From NCBI RefSeq assembly GCF_031157835.1, contig NZ_JAVIDR010000003.1, positions 310,001-374,000 on the forward strand: 64,000 bases of DNA, read 5' to 3'. Made by a program: the position numbers and the translations under genes. This DNA is from Acinetobacter rudis. GTDB lineage: Bacteria > Pseudomonadota > Gammaproteobacteria > Pseudomonadales > Moraxellaceae. The notes beneath the pieces are model-generated. The model was not told where the DNA came from and did no database searches. It saw only the letters and a list, made by a program, of their open reading frames with translations. Every line of letters begins with the position of its first letter. Positions within the stretch are counted from its first letter, which is position 1. Below, piece after piece: positions 36,358 to 46,665 of the stretch.

Positions 36358-36975
36358 AAACTCACTATCTTTTTGATATTTATCAATATATTATTTACAT
36401 AAAGTCATTTATTTGCAGAATTTAAATATTATTTTAATTAATGATATATCATAGCTCCCCCCACCTACGTAAACTTAAAAACATATCACCGATAATAAAT
36501 ATAAATAATCTTAATTTTACACCCAATAGTATCCAAAATTAAACATTTCCATTAAAATAAAATATAAAAAATATGATTAAAACAATTAAACAGACATATT
36601 AAATAAAAAAATTATAATAAAAGTATTCTTAATTTTGAGGAAATAAAATAAAAACCATTTATTATTCGGATTTTTACTTTTTAAAAAAATATATAAGTTT
36701 TTAATATTCAATAACATATGATAAAAAACACAGTTAAATTTCATTTTAAACCAAGAACATACACTACATTTTACATATCAAAAATAACAGTTACCCATAA
36801 TTAATTTCAATTAATTAAAATCAAAATTAAATTCATATGTAGCCAATTTAAAATAAACATTTCACTTTAATTTTAAATAAAAATCTCAATTAGCTGAGAA
36901 TCTACTTACTTTATTATTAATTATCCAATTTAACATCATAGGTTCATTCAATCTCTTAGTAACGACTTTAATTTT
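36358..36975. other. AT-rich gene-free DNA
   Basis: About 0.6 kb with no credible gene. It contains the promoter for copy 1 of the GGPWNG family and the 3' end region of the glycosyltransferase-like gene. Only a short CCCCCCACCTACGT stretch at 36456-36470 interrupts the AT-rich sequence. Confidence 0.45.
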
Positions 36976-37839
36976 CTATTTCCTTCTACAGATCGTTAAA
37001 CAATAAATCAACTCTTTAAAGAGCTCTTTTTTATATGAATTTCTCTTATTCGCAATTTTTTTTAGCCGTCTATAATAATCAATTATATTGAAATTTCTAA
37101 AAACAATTGGATGATATAGCCCATTATTAATATTATTAAAATCTTGACTAATTTTTGTAATTACTGATATAGATGAAAAATTATAGCAATCATATGAAAT
37201 ATCTGAATATAAATGGTTTAGTGTAATGACATTGTAGTTTTTCATAAAACCTGCATTAACCATAAAAGCCTCATCATTTAAAAATAATTGATTACAGCCA
37301 TTTAATGAGTAATACTGTACATACTTTATTCGTTCTAAAAATGCTTTTTGACAACACTCTTTTGAAATATAAACTATACTAAATAGAGCGATAAAGACTT
37401 CAGATATACCAAAATACTGTTTACAGGCATTGATAAATTTCCAGTGCTTATGTGCCCTATTTAAACGACCAATTAAAAAATCAACACCTAAAGCAATTGG
37501 TTTTTCAAAAAAAGCCCGTAAGTCTTCATATCTTATAAAGGCATCATCCTCAATTAGCCAATAGCCTTCATAGGCTGGACACTCTATCATCATTAAATAT
37601 AGACAATAGTCACCACATAACCAACCAACCTTATCAACTCCAGCATACAACTTATTATTTTTTAAAAAATCAATATTAAGTGATAATTTTATATACTCCG
37701 ATGTGTTGGTTTGAACTAAAGTTTCATCATATACAAACACCACGTCTATGCCATAGGATTTGTAATACTTATAAAGAAATCGTGATTGAGTATCAAACTT
37801 ATTTGTTCTTATGCCAACGAGATATTTGCTCTGCACCAT
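36976..37839 (-). CDS. Putative glycosyltransferase-like protein
   Basis: A 287-aa protein, probably cytoplasmic. WLIEDDAFIRYEDLRAFF (about 93-110) contains an acidic EDDA motif after a hydrophobic strand, as in the metal-binding site of GT-A glycosyltransferases. NDEAFMVNAGFM (about 187-198) resembles an acceptor-side loop. The C-terminus is very basic. AGGTG precedes the ATG by 4 bases. No neighbouring sugar genes support a pathway, so it may be a surface-glycan modifying gene acquired by transfer. Its base composition is as AT-rich as the surrounding island. Confidence 0.55.
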   Translation of the reverse strand: MVQSKYLVGIRTNKFDTQSRFLYKYYKSYGIDVVFVYDETLVQTNTSEYIKLSLNIDFLKNNKLYAGVDKVGWLCGDYCLYLMMIECPAYEGYWLIEDDAFIRYEDLRAFFEKPIALGVDFLIGRLNRAHKHWKFINACKQYFGISEVFIALFSIVYISKECCQKAFLERIKYVQYYSLNGCNQLFLNDEAFMVNAGFMKNYNVITLNHLYSDISYDCYNFSSISVITKISQDFNNINNGLYHPIVFRNFNIIDYYRRLKKIANKRNSYKKELFKELIYCLTICRRK

Positions 37840-38395
37840 TTACACCTATAAACAAATATAAAGTCACAGCAATCATTATTGATTGCTGCATGATTTTTAA
37901 TGTTTAATTTCAATAAGTTATTTTTTGGTGTTTTCTTTAGGCATTTTTTTAAAGTTATTTTGAAAGATTGATCTACACTAGTTTATATACGCCTTTTACT
38001 TCTCATTCCCAGATATTTATTATTTATATTAAACTTTAAGCATCATATATTTTAATAATTTATAAATTTTATTTTTATCAATAAAGTTTACTATTGAAAA
38101 ATAGCATGTAAATTTTACTTTCAATTTTTCCATATAAAACAATATGTTATTTTTAAAGTTCAGTTCTAAAAGGAATAGTTTTTCTTGAAGATTATTGTAT
38201 AGCAAACATATATCTCAATCACGGAGGATACCCTAGTTAGAATACTTCGCAATATTTTTCTGACAGCAGGAATGACAAATTAAAAATACATCTAAAAGCA
38301 ATATGTTAAATTGAAATAAGAGGTAATTCTATATGTAGTCATATGCTTATAGATCGAAGAATATTAATCTCTACTTTAATAAACTTAATTATTTA
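37840..38395. other. AT-rich gene-free DNA
   Basis: About 0.55 kb upstream of the glycosyltransferase-like gene and downstream of the membrane protein gene. I see no gene, hairpin terminator or repeat that I can support here. Confidence 0.45.
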
Positions 38396-38752
38396 TCAAT
38401 CGATTTCATCAGGTTCATCCATATGAAATTTATGTAAGATTCGATGAGCAATAGGTGCCAGAATTAATCCCATCGTGGTCATAAAAACTAAACTTGTAAA
38501 CACACCATAAAAAGCAAAGAAAATCTTTCCAGAGAGACTTTCTGGAACAAAATAAGGTCCTATACCATTGGCAATAAAAGCACTATTCAACGTTGCGTCA
38601 TGCCAGTGTATTTCAGAATCAAATGTCAAATGTCCAACAACACCGATAAATAAAGTAATCACGGTGAGAATAAAGGCATAACCCAAATGAACAAACATAC
38701 GTTTCAAAAAAGCGCTAAAAGAAATTAATGGCATATTTTTTGATTCATACAT
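38396..38752 (-). CDS. Conserved two-helix membrane protein, 118 aa
   Basis: A 118-aa protein with two strongly hydrophobic helices, at about 20-41 (GYAFILTVITLFIGVVGHLTF) and about 79-103, joined by a soluble loop containing HDATLNSAFIANGIGPYFVP. The loop between two helices has the look of a pore-like re-entrant segment of small channel proteins, but no selectivity filter is evident. The acidic C-terminus ends DEPDEID. GGAG lies 9 bases before the ATG. Composition is closer to the core genome than to the island around it. Confidence 0.65.
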   Translation of the reverse strand: MYESKNMPLISFSAFLKRMFVHLGYAFILTVITLFIGVVGHLTFDSEIHWHDATLNSAFIANGIGPYFVPESLSGKIFFAFYGVFTSLVFMTTMGLILAPIAHRILHKFHMDEPDEID

Positions 38753-38905
38753 GAGTGTAATCTCCCAATATTTCTATCTTTGTCGCTACTATAACATCTC
38801 TCTAAATAGCATTAACCTATAGCCACTCCAGCATAACTTTTCAAACAAAACGAAATAAAATTTCATAACCGAGCTTGCAACTTACAATTGTCTTTATTTT
38901 ATTGA

Positions 38906-39814
38906 TCAAACTTCAGATCGTATAGTTTCAATCAATGCATGAAGTGCATTAGATACATGTCGGTGCCCTGGATAGTAAAGACTCAACCCATTATATATAG
39001 GACTATAATCCTCAAGAACAATTACAACTTGCCCACTGTTCAGATAAGTTTCAATAAGATGTTCTGGAACAAATGCAATACCGATCCCATCTTTAGCAGC
39101 CTCAACCATTAAGTTTTGATCTGTTAACGTTAATGGCCCTTTAACATTAAATTTTTTTATTGCCCCATTAATACTGAATTCCCACTGAAAAATTTCACCA
39201 CTTTCAAAACGGAATTTTATACAGTCATAATTATATAAATCATATGGACTCACTGGCATTCCAAATTTATCAAGATATTCAGGCGAAGCTACTGCTATAA
39301 ACCTTTCATATGGTGTTAAACGAATGGCAACCATTTCTTGAGGAATATCATCACTAAGCCTAATACCAGCATCAAAATTTTCTTCAACAATATTAATCAT
39401 TCTGCCATTGCTGACAATATCTAAATGTACATCTGGGTTAGCATCTAAAAATTTTTTTAAAATAGGCTTTAATATCATTTTTACAGCACCCTCACTGGCA
39501 TTTATCCGTAAAATACCATTTGGTTTATTTCTAAACTTATCCAATTGATTGACAGCATTAGTAACACTCTCCATTGCAGGTTGCAGGGAAAGAAATAATT
39601 GGTTGCCAGCATCGGTTAGTGAGACACTCCGAGTTGTTCGATTAAACAAACGAACAGATAATCGATCCTCTAAATTTTTAATAGTATGGCTTACAGCTGA
39701 TGGGGTTAAATTAAGCTCTACCGCAGCTAATCGAAAGCTTCTCTGAGAAGCTACGACTAAAAAAGCAGTCAGTGCAAACATATCTCCACTTTTTAATTGA
39801 TGATTATATTTCAT
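38906..39814 (-). CDS. LysR-family transcriptional regulator
   Basis: A 302-aa LysR regulator. The N-terminal winged HTH (about 12-70) includes SFRLAAVELNLTPSAVSHTIKNLEDRL, and the effector domain follows to the C-terminus. It belongs to the branch that often sits beside a single oxidoreductase or hydrolase gene. It is divergent from the hydrolase at 39898 with an 83-base gap holding a perfect palindrome, so it probably regulates that gene and itself. Confidence 0.9.
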   Translation of the reverse strand: MKYNHQLKSGDMFALTAFLVVASQRSFRLAAVELNLTPSAVSHTIKNLEDRLSVRLFNRTTRSVSLTDAGNQLFLSLQPAMESVTNAVNQLDKFRNKPNGILRINASEGAVKMILKPILKKFLDANPDVHLDIVSNGRMINIVEENFDAGIRLSDDIPQEMVAIRLTPYERFIAVASPEYLDKFGMPVSPYDLYNYDCIKFRFESGEIFQWEFSINGAIKKFNVKGPLTLTDQNLMVEAAKDGIGIAFVPEHLIETYLNSGQVVIVLEDYSPIYNGLSLYYPGHRHVSNALHALIETIRSEV

Positions 39815-39850
39815 TAGACTATGCGATTTTATGAGATTGTATTCAATAAT

Positions 39851-39866
39851 ATTCTAAATTTAGAAT
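39851..39866. promoter_or_regulatory. Perfect 16-bp palindrome, candidate LysR operator
   Basis: ATTCTAAATTTAGAAT is a perfect palindrome centred in the gap between the LysR gene and the hydrolase. It contains a T-N11-A arrangement expected for LysR boxes. Confidence 0.65.
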
Positions 39867-39897
39867 CGAAGTACATTTTAATTATGAGTGAAAGCGC

Positions 39898-40875
39898 ATG
39901 TCTATACATGGTAACTATACTAAAGAAAAAGTCACTTTTGATTCACATGGTGACCTCATTGTGGGGGATGTATATAAACCATCAAGTGCTGGTCCATTTC
40001 CAACGATAATTATTTTAGGCCCATATTCATTCCAAAAAGAGCAAGCTCCAACTCAATATGCAACAAGACTAGCTGATGAGGGCTATTTAACATTAGTATT
40101 TGATCCTCGAACAGTAGGTGAAAGTAGTGGATTACCACGTCGTCTTGAAAATCCAAAAATGAAAAATGAGGATGTTATTTCCGCAATTCAATATGCATTA
40201 ACACTTACCGACGTAAACCCAAATCAAATTTACTTGCTTGGTATATGTCAAGGTGGCCCTCAAATGTTAGATATTGCATCATATGAAGATAAGGTCAAAG
40301 CAGTTGCATCTATTACAGGGTATTATCGAGATCATGAAACAGATCTCTTTATGATTGCTGCGGGCGTAACAGAAAATCCATTTGACACTACTCAAACTCC
40401 ATCAATTTCCGAATTAGAAACACTTTACGTAAAGCGAATACAGCGTGCAAAGGAAGCTAAAACATTATATGAAAACACAGGCGAAGTAATATACCATCCA
40501 TTAGTTTCTCCAAAGCTTGGTGACAGAGTTAATGGTGCATTAGTAGGATTGCCTGGACCTTTAGTATGGAGTTGGTATGGTGCATGGACAATGAAGGGTT
40601 GGGAAAATCGATATGCTATCATGAGTGACTTAGACCATTTCGCTTACTCAACAGTGAGTGGCATAGCTAAATTAAATAAACCTGCGCTAATTGTACATTC
40701 TGATATGTGTATGAACCCCGCTTCAGCTCGCAGACACTATGACTCCATTCCAACACATGATAAAAAATTAATATGGGAAAATGACACTCATCATTTTCAG
40801 TACTATGAACAACCAGATATAGTAGATAGAACAGTAGGTTATATTAGTAATTGGTTTAAATCACATACACAGTAA
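39898..40875 (+). CDS. Alpha/beta hydrolase with cysteine nucleophile
   Basis: A 325-aa alpha/beta hydrolase. The nucleophile elbow reads GICQG with C117 where serine is usual; the codon is TGT. The FDPRTVGESSG stretch near 68-78 and HH at about 298-299 fit the remaining catalytic and oxyanion regions. Cys at this position occurs in dienelactone hydrolases and YcjY-like proteins, so it is not necessarily inactive. The neighbouring LysR protein probably induces it. The substrate is unknown. Confidence 0.82.
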   Translation: MSIHGNYTKEKVTFDSHGDLIVGDVYKPSSAGPFPTIIILGPYSFQKEQAPTQYATRLADEGYLTLVFDPRTVGESSGLPRRLENPKMKNEDVISAIQYALTLTDVNPNQIYLLGICQGGPQMLDIASYEDKVKAVASITGYYRDHETDLFMIAAGVTENPFDTTQTPSISELETLYVKRIQRAKEAKTLYENTGEVIYHPLVSPKLGDRVNGALVGLPGPLVWSWYGAWTMKGWENRYAIMSDLDHFAYSTVSGIAKLNKPALIVHSDMCMNPASARRHYDSIPTHDKKLIWENDTHHFQYYEQPDIVDRTVGYISNWFKSHTQ

Positions 40876-40951
40876 CATGCAATTTATCATCTAGAGTTAT
40901 TAGGTATTACGTTTTCACTAATCAGTTAGTTATAATTTTAATTAAATAACG

Positions 40952-40977
40952 ATTAGGTGGTTTGATTACCACCTAAT
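40952..40977 (+). terminator. Hairpin after the hydrolase
   Basis: Arms ATTAGGTGG (40952-40960) and CCACCTAAT (40969-40977) with an eight-base loop, followed by TTTC. A probable terminator 77 bases after the stop. Confidence 0.65.
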
Positions 40978-41045
40978 TTCGTATCAATGATTTTTATACG
41001 CAACAAATAGGCAGTTTATTAATTTCATATTAAGCCGTTATATAG

Positions 41046-41447
41046 TTAACTACCTAAGTTTATTCCAGAGATGTCCAAGGTCGGTTGAGGTACTGGTGCA
41101 TCCTTATGAACCAATTTGTAGTCCTTTTTGTTGTCGCGAACCGGGCATCCTCTTGTTCCCCATTTTGTCACAACACCTTTTTCTATCTGAAAAGCGTTAA
41201 TACATGCCATATAGATATACGGATTTTGTGAACGAAAATAAATAATTTTTGTATTATTGGATTCAGATTGAGTTCTAACAGGCACTCCCCAGTGTGTTTG
41301 TAGTTCTTGTTCTGATTTGCCAACCCATGTATTTAAAATATCATTATGCGTCTCATAGCGCTGAGTACTTCCAGTCAGCGTCCCTGTCGGAGACAAAGTA
41401 CATGCAGTTAGTACAATGGATACTGACAATAGTAGTAAATTTTTCAT
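41046..41447 (-). CDS. Small lipoprotein, 133 aa
   Basis: A 133-aa exported protein with lipobox LTAC near residues 13-16. The mature part includes WVGKSEQELQTHWGVPVRTQ, a motif seen in many small proteobacterial envelope lipoproteins related in style to the SmpA/OmlA fold, and two further cysteines near the middle (ACINAFQ, RGCPV) that could form a disulfide. ATG 41447 is chosen because GAGG lies 5 bases upstream. Function is unknown. Confidence 0.72.
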   Translation of the reverse strand: MKNLLLLSVSIVLTACTLSPTGTLTGSTQRYETHNDILNTWVGKSEQELQTHWGVPVRTQSESNNTKIIYFRSQNPYIYMACINAFQIEKGVVTKWGTRGCPVRDNKKDYKLVHKDAPVPQPTLDISGINLGS

Positions 41448-41453
41448 GATCAC

Positions 41454-41851
41454 CTCTAATTATTTTCAAATAATATTATAATAGTTTGCTTAATAAATAC
41501 TTTCAAATTAAACATTGGTTTAAAAAATAAATGACTTATACTATTTTAATTCAATGTGCAACATAGGAACCTTCTGTTCTACTCTGCACTATGTTAGTAG
41601 AAAAATATAAATAATAACTTCATGTAGGAAAGATTTTTTTGATCATTGCTTGCGTGAATTTAAATAATATACCCAACAATAAAAAATATAATTATATTAC
41701 ATGATTGTTTTCAATTAATTATTCTAAATAAATTAGAATATAAAATATTTAGATATAAATACCACCAACAACCCTTAAAAAATATTAATTCAACACCCAC
41801 CTAAGTAGGCGTATTAAAAAATTTCAAATATACAATAACAAATGTACTCAT
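41454..41851. other. AT-rich gene-free DNA
   Basis: About 0.4 kb between the lipoprotein gene and GGPWNG copy 2. No gene is supported. A short CACCCACCTAAGTAGGCG segment at 41791-41809 is the only GC-richer island and could be part of a weak leftward terminator for copy 2. Confidence 0.4.
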
Positions 41852-42082
41852 TCAAATACCCTTGCCATACTTTTGAGAAACAATAGCTAGAAGTTCTTTT
41901 GCCTGTTCATTTGGCAAACTTATATCAAACCAAAAAATTAAATTTCGATTTCCAATTGTAATTAGTCTTCTTTCATAAGTAATTAACTTACCATATGAGT
42001 CTTTAACATTAAAATGTTCTTTTTGACTGTTACATTTTAATACCTTACTACCATTCCATGGCCCACCAATACAAACATCCAT
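41852..42082 (-). CDS. GGPWNG-family small protein, copy 2 (76 aa)
   Basis: A 76-aa protein beginning MDVCIGGPWNGSKVLKC. I set the start at ATG 42082 because the family homology begins there; the open frame extends upstream by 55 hydrophobic codons that are absent from the other two copies. The middle has the shared (R/K)Y-type block (LITYERRLITIG) and FW strand (IFWFDISL), and the C-terminal helix is NEQAKELLAIVSQKY. No export signal. The 118-aa gene at 42332 lies 249 bases upstream on the same strand and may be its partner. Confidence 0.7.
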   Translation of the reverse strand: MDVCIGGPWNGSKVLKCNSQKEHFNVKDSYGKLITYERRLITIGNRNLIFWFDISLPNEQAKELLAIVSQKYGKGI

Positions 42083-42331
42083 AATATATAAAGCCCAATA
42101 ATCAAACCAAGACAATTTAACAGTGACTATATAGAGCATTATGATAAGCACTCTATTTAAGTTCAAAGTTAATTTAACAAACCAATAAAATAATAATGAA
42201 CAACTAAAATAAAATTGTCCAGAAATATCCAGTGCCACAAAAAACAATGCATCTATTAATAGTAAAAAATATTAATTTATCTCTTTTAAATGATAAAAAT
42301 ATAGAATAATAATAAATCTTTACTATTTAAA

Positions 42332-42688
42332 TCAAACCAATGTACGCATATGTTTCATCACAGGAGCATATACTTTTTGTTTAGTATTTATCGCAAATGA
42401 AATATGATGCGAATACAATGGATAGTCAAAACCTAATAATTTACTATTTTCATAAATTAATTCATTAATATGATAAAAATAACAAATCCTTGTCATCTTC
42501 TTAACCTCAGGATTATTATCCTCTGGTAATAATTTTAGCTCCTTACTTACTTGTTGAAAGTATGAATTCAATTTTTTATTAGCATCAAAAGCTTTTCTTA
42601 AAAGATCCTGATTATTTATCTGCTCCACTATTGGTTTTGAGATTTTCTCAGTACTTCTTCCACCAAATTCTCTATTAACCCAATCCAC
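42332..42688 (-). CDS. Unknown 118-aa helical protein upstream of GGPWNG copy 2
   Basis: A 118-aa protein starting at GTG 42688 with AAGGAG 9 bases upstream, which supports real translation. It is rich in charged residues and predicted helix (QDLLRKAFDANKKLNSYFQQ, then MTRICYFYHINELIYENSKLLG). The N-terminus MDWVNREFGGRSTEKI looks like the middle of a larger domain, so this could be a toxin tip fragment or a stand-alone effector. I do not recognise the family. It could pair with the downstream copy 2. Confidence 0.6.
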   Translation of the reverse strand: MDWVNREFGGRSTEKISKPIVEQINNQDLLRKAFDANKKLNSYFQQVSKELKLLPEDNNPEVKKMTRICYFYHINELIYENSKLLGFDYPLYSHHISFAINTKQKVYAPVMKHMRTLV

Positions 42689-45640
42689 GAAAACAAACTC
42701 CTTAATATGTTAACTATTATGCTACAACACTAAAACATTAAATTCAATCCAACTCACTTATTAAAAATAAAGATAGAGATTAATTAATAACCTTATTGGA
42801 AATAACGTGCAATTTTTTTTATCCAATGATCTCAATATCAATCTAAATTATAGAGACATAAAATATTACTATAGCTTTATTCTTAATTATGTAATTTTGG
42901 GTCCACAACCTATCATAAAGAAAATTTAAAATAAAAATATATTTACAACCGTTTGATTTATATAGTTTTTTAACAAAAAACATATGAGTATTTACCTATA
43001 AAACTATAAATTCAAATATTATTTTACAGTTAAATCTTTATAAATTTTCATGCTTAAATGTCTACACTTGCATAATGTTTAGGTTCTTTTAAATGTAATA
43101 CAACCACTCATGGAGCATATCTCCCCTCTTTTTTCTATTAATTCATCTTAATCTTTGTCTATTTATTATTAGTTTTTATCTTTTTACTATAACTAAACAA
43201 AATTTAAAAATAAAACTTAAAAATAGTTCACAATTCAGCACCAAAGAACAATAAAAAATATTGATTTTTTGCTCCACATGAAAATAATATTACTATTTAT
43301 TTAAATATTTAAAAAACTCATGGATTCACTTTTTTATTATATAGTCAGCCATTCAATCTTATGTAACCAATGTTAGTTATAGAATAATTTTTTTCTTTTT
43401 TAAATTTTTATAGGTCTTTATAACTACTTCATTACCATTATTTTTATTATAAATAAGTCACGTAAATCTCTATAATTTTCAATTAATTTATGTATGTCAC
43501 TAATTTTAATTTAAAATTTTCCCACTTACCCTCCTGTAACCGATTGATGAACCATTTCTTAACCCACCATATACCAATATAAAAATATATTAAATTTATT
43601 ATTTTTAAGATTACTTACACTATATTTGTTAATTATTTTAAAAATTTAATATGGTTTATGATATTTTATATAATTAACAGAAAATATTACCTCTCTTTTC
43701 TTACACAGTATCAATCATCAAAAACATTTCAAATATCATAACAACAAGAAAAATATAAACTGGTTTTATTTTTCTAAACCATTTAAAATTAGACTTTAAT
43801 TTTCCATGAAAAATTAAAAAATCATTAATTTACATATAGCACGCTTATTAATTAAATATTTTTTATTTTAGAAGATAAAATCCCATATTTAATACTTAAC
43901 TTGAATTTTATATTGATGTTAAAATAAAGACACTCATACAACAATATCAAGTAAACTTACAAAATTCTAATTAGTAAAATTTCACCATAAACCCAGACAA
44001 TTTTAATATAATGTCTTTTTAATATTTTTAACACAATTATCAGTAACTCTACAAATATATTACCTTCACTTTACCACATCAGTGACTTACTCTAAATTTC
44101 AATACCATAAGGCTTTATTGCATAAATATTTTTTTAAATTGGGCATTCCTAAAAAATTCCAATTTAAATAAAAACACTGGTATAAAAATAGTCTTATTCT
44201 ATTATATTAACTACTACGCAAGTATAAATATCATTGACTAAACTTTGAATACTCAACATTTGGAACTTTTCTCCGCATAATTTTACACATGCCATTTTCA
44301 TTTCAACCAAATCTTAACTCTAAAACCTGGCTCATTTTTCCATATTGTCTTTTCTAAATATTTAACCAGATGAAGTCATTCATGTCTTGGCAATGGAGCG
44401 ATCTTTTAAGTTTCTCATTTGTTCTTGGTGAAACAACAACATTTGCATATCTATCCAACATCACTAGTCAGCCGTATTATGTACTATGAAGTCGATCTTT
44501 ATAAACAAATGGAATTACTTGGTTTTTTAAAGCATGATCAAGTCAATCTCTAACAGCTTTTAAATCTCTATTATTATTGTAGTTGACTAAATAGCACTTA
44601 CTTACGCTATTGTACCAACAATAGTACAACTGAATTTACCCTATGGACGATGATATTTATCATACCAAACAAAACCATCAAACCTTTGTAAAAGAGATTC
44701 CGTAATCATTTTTCAACAAACTACTCCACACTTACGTTAAGTCATCACAAATCCCTCTAAACATTATAAATAATTGAGTGAGTATTACATCTTTAGAATT
44801 GCTAAAATTGATGAACTATATCTTATGCGATATACGCTAAGCTCTTTTTGTGGATTAATGAGGCGTTTGCTGACCCTCATTGTATTGTTTCATGATTGAG
44901 GGAACACAGCCATATAATCCAACAAAACAACGAATTGATCACACAGTATTCTCTTAATTTGTTTTTAGCTTCAGGATGTTTAGTTTGTAAAATATGATTG
45001 AATGTGTCTTTTAAACTATCCACCAAGCTAGAAGACGTGACTCATGCTCCTAAAGCAAACAAGCAATAAAATAAGGAAATGACAGTACATCGTGTGCGGT
45101 ACACACCATAATCTAGATATATACTTAGGACAGAATATATACGTCCGTTAATCAATTTGACTAAATCTCCTTTAAATTCTGAGCAAGATCTTTGTTCAGT
45201 TTTAAATATCTCTATTATTTATAATAAATGGTCTAATTTTTTAAACAAGTAGCCTTAGCTCCATTATAAAATATAAAGATTTTATTATATTAATTACATG
45301 CAAATAATTTTTTTAATTTTTAATAATAATGATTCGTTAATTTCAGCAACACCATTTATTCATAAAATACAAAATAACATATTTATAAAGCATTTATTAA
45401 AAATCATTAGAATTCCAAATAAAAGCAATCATATTTTAATAAAATTTTTATTTCCAAATTTATCATTAAGATTATATTTTAATTAAAAATATCCACCACC
45501 ATAAAATACAAATGTATTTATATATTTAAATTTAAAAGATATCTCCCCATGCTTAAAAAATTACTAAATAAAAAATTCAGTATTATCATAAATATTAATC
45601 CATAAAACCTCCATAATTTAAAATCAAAAAATTAATGAAA
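42689..45640. other. 2.9 kb AT-rich gene desert with decayed DNA
   Basis: No open frame here is credible as a gene: the few that exist are short and low in complexity. Between about 44100 and 45200 the composition becomes more gene-like but all frames are broken by stops, suggesting decayed coding DNA. GGCTTTATTGCATAAAT at 44111-44127 resembles the terminal repeat of IS5/IS903-group elements, so part of this segment may be an insertion-sequence relic. Confidence 0.5.
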
Positions 45641-45991
45641 TTACAATAAAAAAATAATTGCCAAAAATGATTGAAAAAATAAAATATATAAAATTGACTT
45701 TATTCTCTTCAAATCACCTAAAAAAAAACATACAGAAATAATAAAAACTATCAACGAGTATAATAATACTATTAATACCTCCCAAAAAAAATAATGTGTC
45801 TTTTTAAATAACCATATCAAATTATTTACATAGAAAACATAAATTAGCGGATTAAAAAAAAAGAAGCTTCGACTAAAGGGATAGAACTTATCTTCCACTC
45901 CACACTGCACTTCAATTAATAAATTAATAAAAAAGCATCCTCCTAAAAAAATCAATAGGCACAATAGTAGTGCGTAAAAATCTCCACCCAC
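45641..45991 (-). CDS. Putative small membrane protein, 116 aa
   Basis: A 116-aa, extremely hydrophobic frame starting at GTG, with about three to four possible helices (FYALLLCLLIFLGGCFFINLL; EVLIVLLYSLIVFIISVCFFL; SILYILFFQSFLAIIFLL). The hydrophobic runs could partly reflect local AT-rich composition, since Phe, Ile and Leu codons are AT-rich, but charged loops (DLKRIKS, FKKTHY) are placed as expected for a polytopic protein. No ribosome binding site is convincing. Function is unknown. Confidence 0.4.
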   Translation of the reverse strand: MGGDFYALLLCLLIFLGGCFFINLLIEVQCGVEDKFYPFSRSFFFFNPLIYVFYVNNLIWLFKKTHYFFWEVLIVLLYSLIVFIISVCFFLGDLKRIKSILYILFFQSFLAIIFLL

Positions 45992-46335
45992 GTCAAAACC
46001 AACTTTTTAAAATTAGTAAATTTGCATCACCATAACAAAATTAAATTTTATTTAAAACTATTTACATACTCAAATATGACCTTTTAGTCATTAAAATTTT
46101 TTTTAATTTTTTATAAAAAAATAAATATAGTTAATATCTTAACAATATTAATAAAATTTTCTTTAATTTTTTCAAAACATGCATATTATTTAATTAAAAT
46201 AAAAAATACCTCATGCTAAATATGAATTATTCGAGAACTACTTATCAAAAATAAAAAATGTATTTCACACATCAAAAAAAAAACTTATAATTCCACATAA
46301 TTTCAGTAATAAAGATTCCATTTCAGGTGTTTAAG
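45992..46335. other. AT-rich gene-free DNA
   Basis: About 0.34 kb between divergent small genes. It must contain any promoter for the 100-aa gene at 46336; no repeat or hairpin stands out. Confidence 0.4.
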
Positions 46336-46638
46336 ATGTACAAAATTAGATTTACTTATATTCAAGAACAAGGAAAAAATATTATTATTATTCCCATGGA
46401 GCAAAATTTCGAATATAAAAACAAACACCAACAATTAGATATTTTAAAATCTTTAGAATTACTTATTTCTAATTCTGAATTTATAGGTACTGTTGTTCCT
46501 GTTTGGCTTAGTGGAGATAAAATGAAATATATAGCTCCACTATCATGGCATCCTTTTTTTAATTCTTTAACTTGGAACTATGTTATAAAAAACTTAAATA
46601 GACAACTCGCAGTTGAATCTATAAATTTTTTTTCGTAA
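46336..46638 (+). CDS. Unknown 100-aa soluble protein
   Basis: A 100-aa protein from ATG 46336, with AGGTG 6 bases upstream; a GTG three codons earlier is in frame but overlaps the ribosome binding site. The sequence opens with an alternating strand pattern (MYKIRFTYIQEQGKNIIIIPM) and has an amphipathic helix (QQLDILKSLELLISNS). The VPVWLSGDKMKYIAPLSWHPF segment is distinctive. It is convergent with GGPWNG copy 3. I do not recognise the family. Confidence 0.55.
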   Translation: MYKIRFTYIQEQGKNIIIIPMEQNFEYKNKHQQLDILKSLELLISNSEFIGTVVPVWLSGDKMKYIAPLSWHPFFNSLTWNYVIKNLNRQLAVESINFFS

Positions 46639-46665
46639 TCATTCATATTTACAATTTCAGCTAAC

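Noticed and set aside
42083..42247. Hydrophobic N-terminal extension of GGPWNG copy 2
   Set aside because: The other two copies start at the MD(I/V)CIGGPWNG methionine and the extension has no counterpart.
45298..45486. 62-codon rightward frame in the gene desert
   Set aside because: Composition is what AT-rich noncoding DNA gives (Ile, Asn, Lys, Phe) and no ribosome binding site is present.
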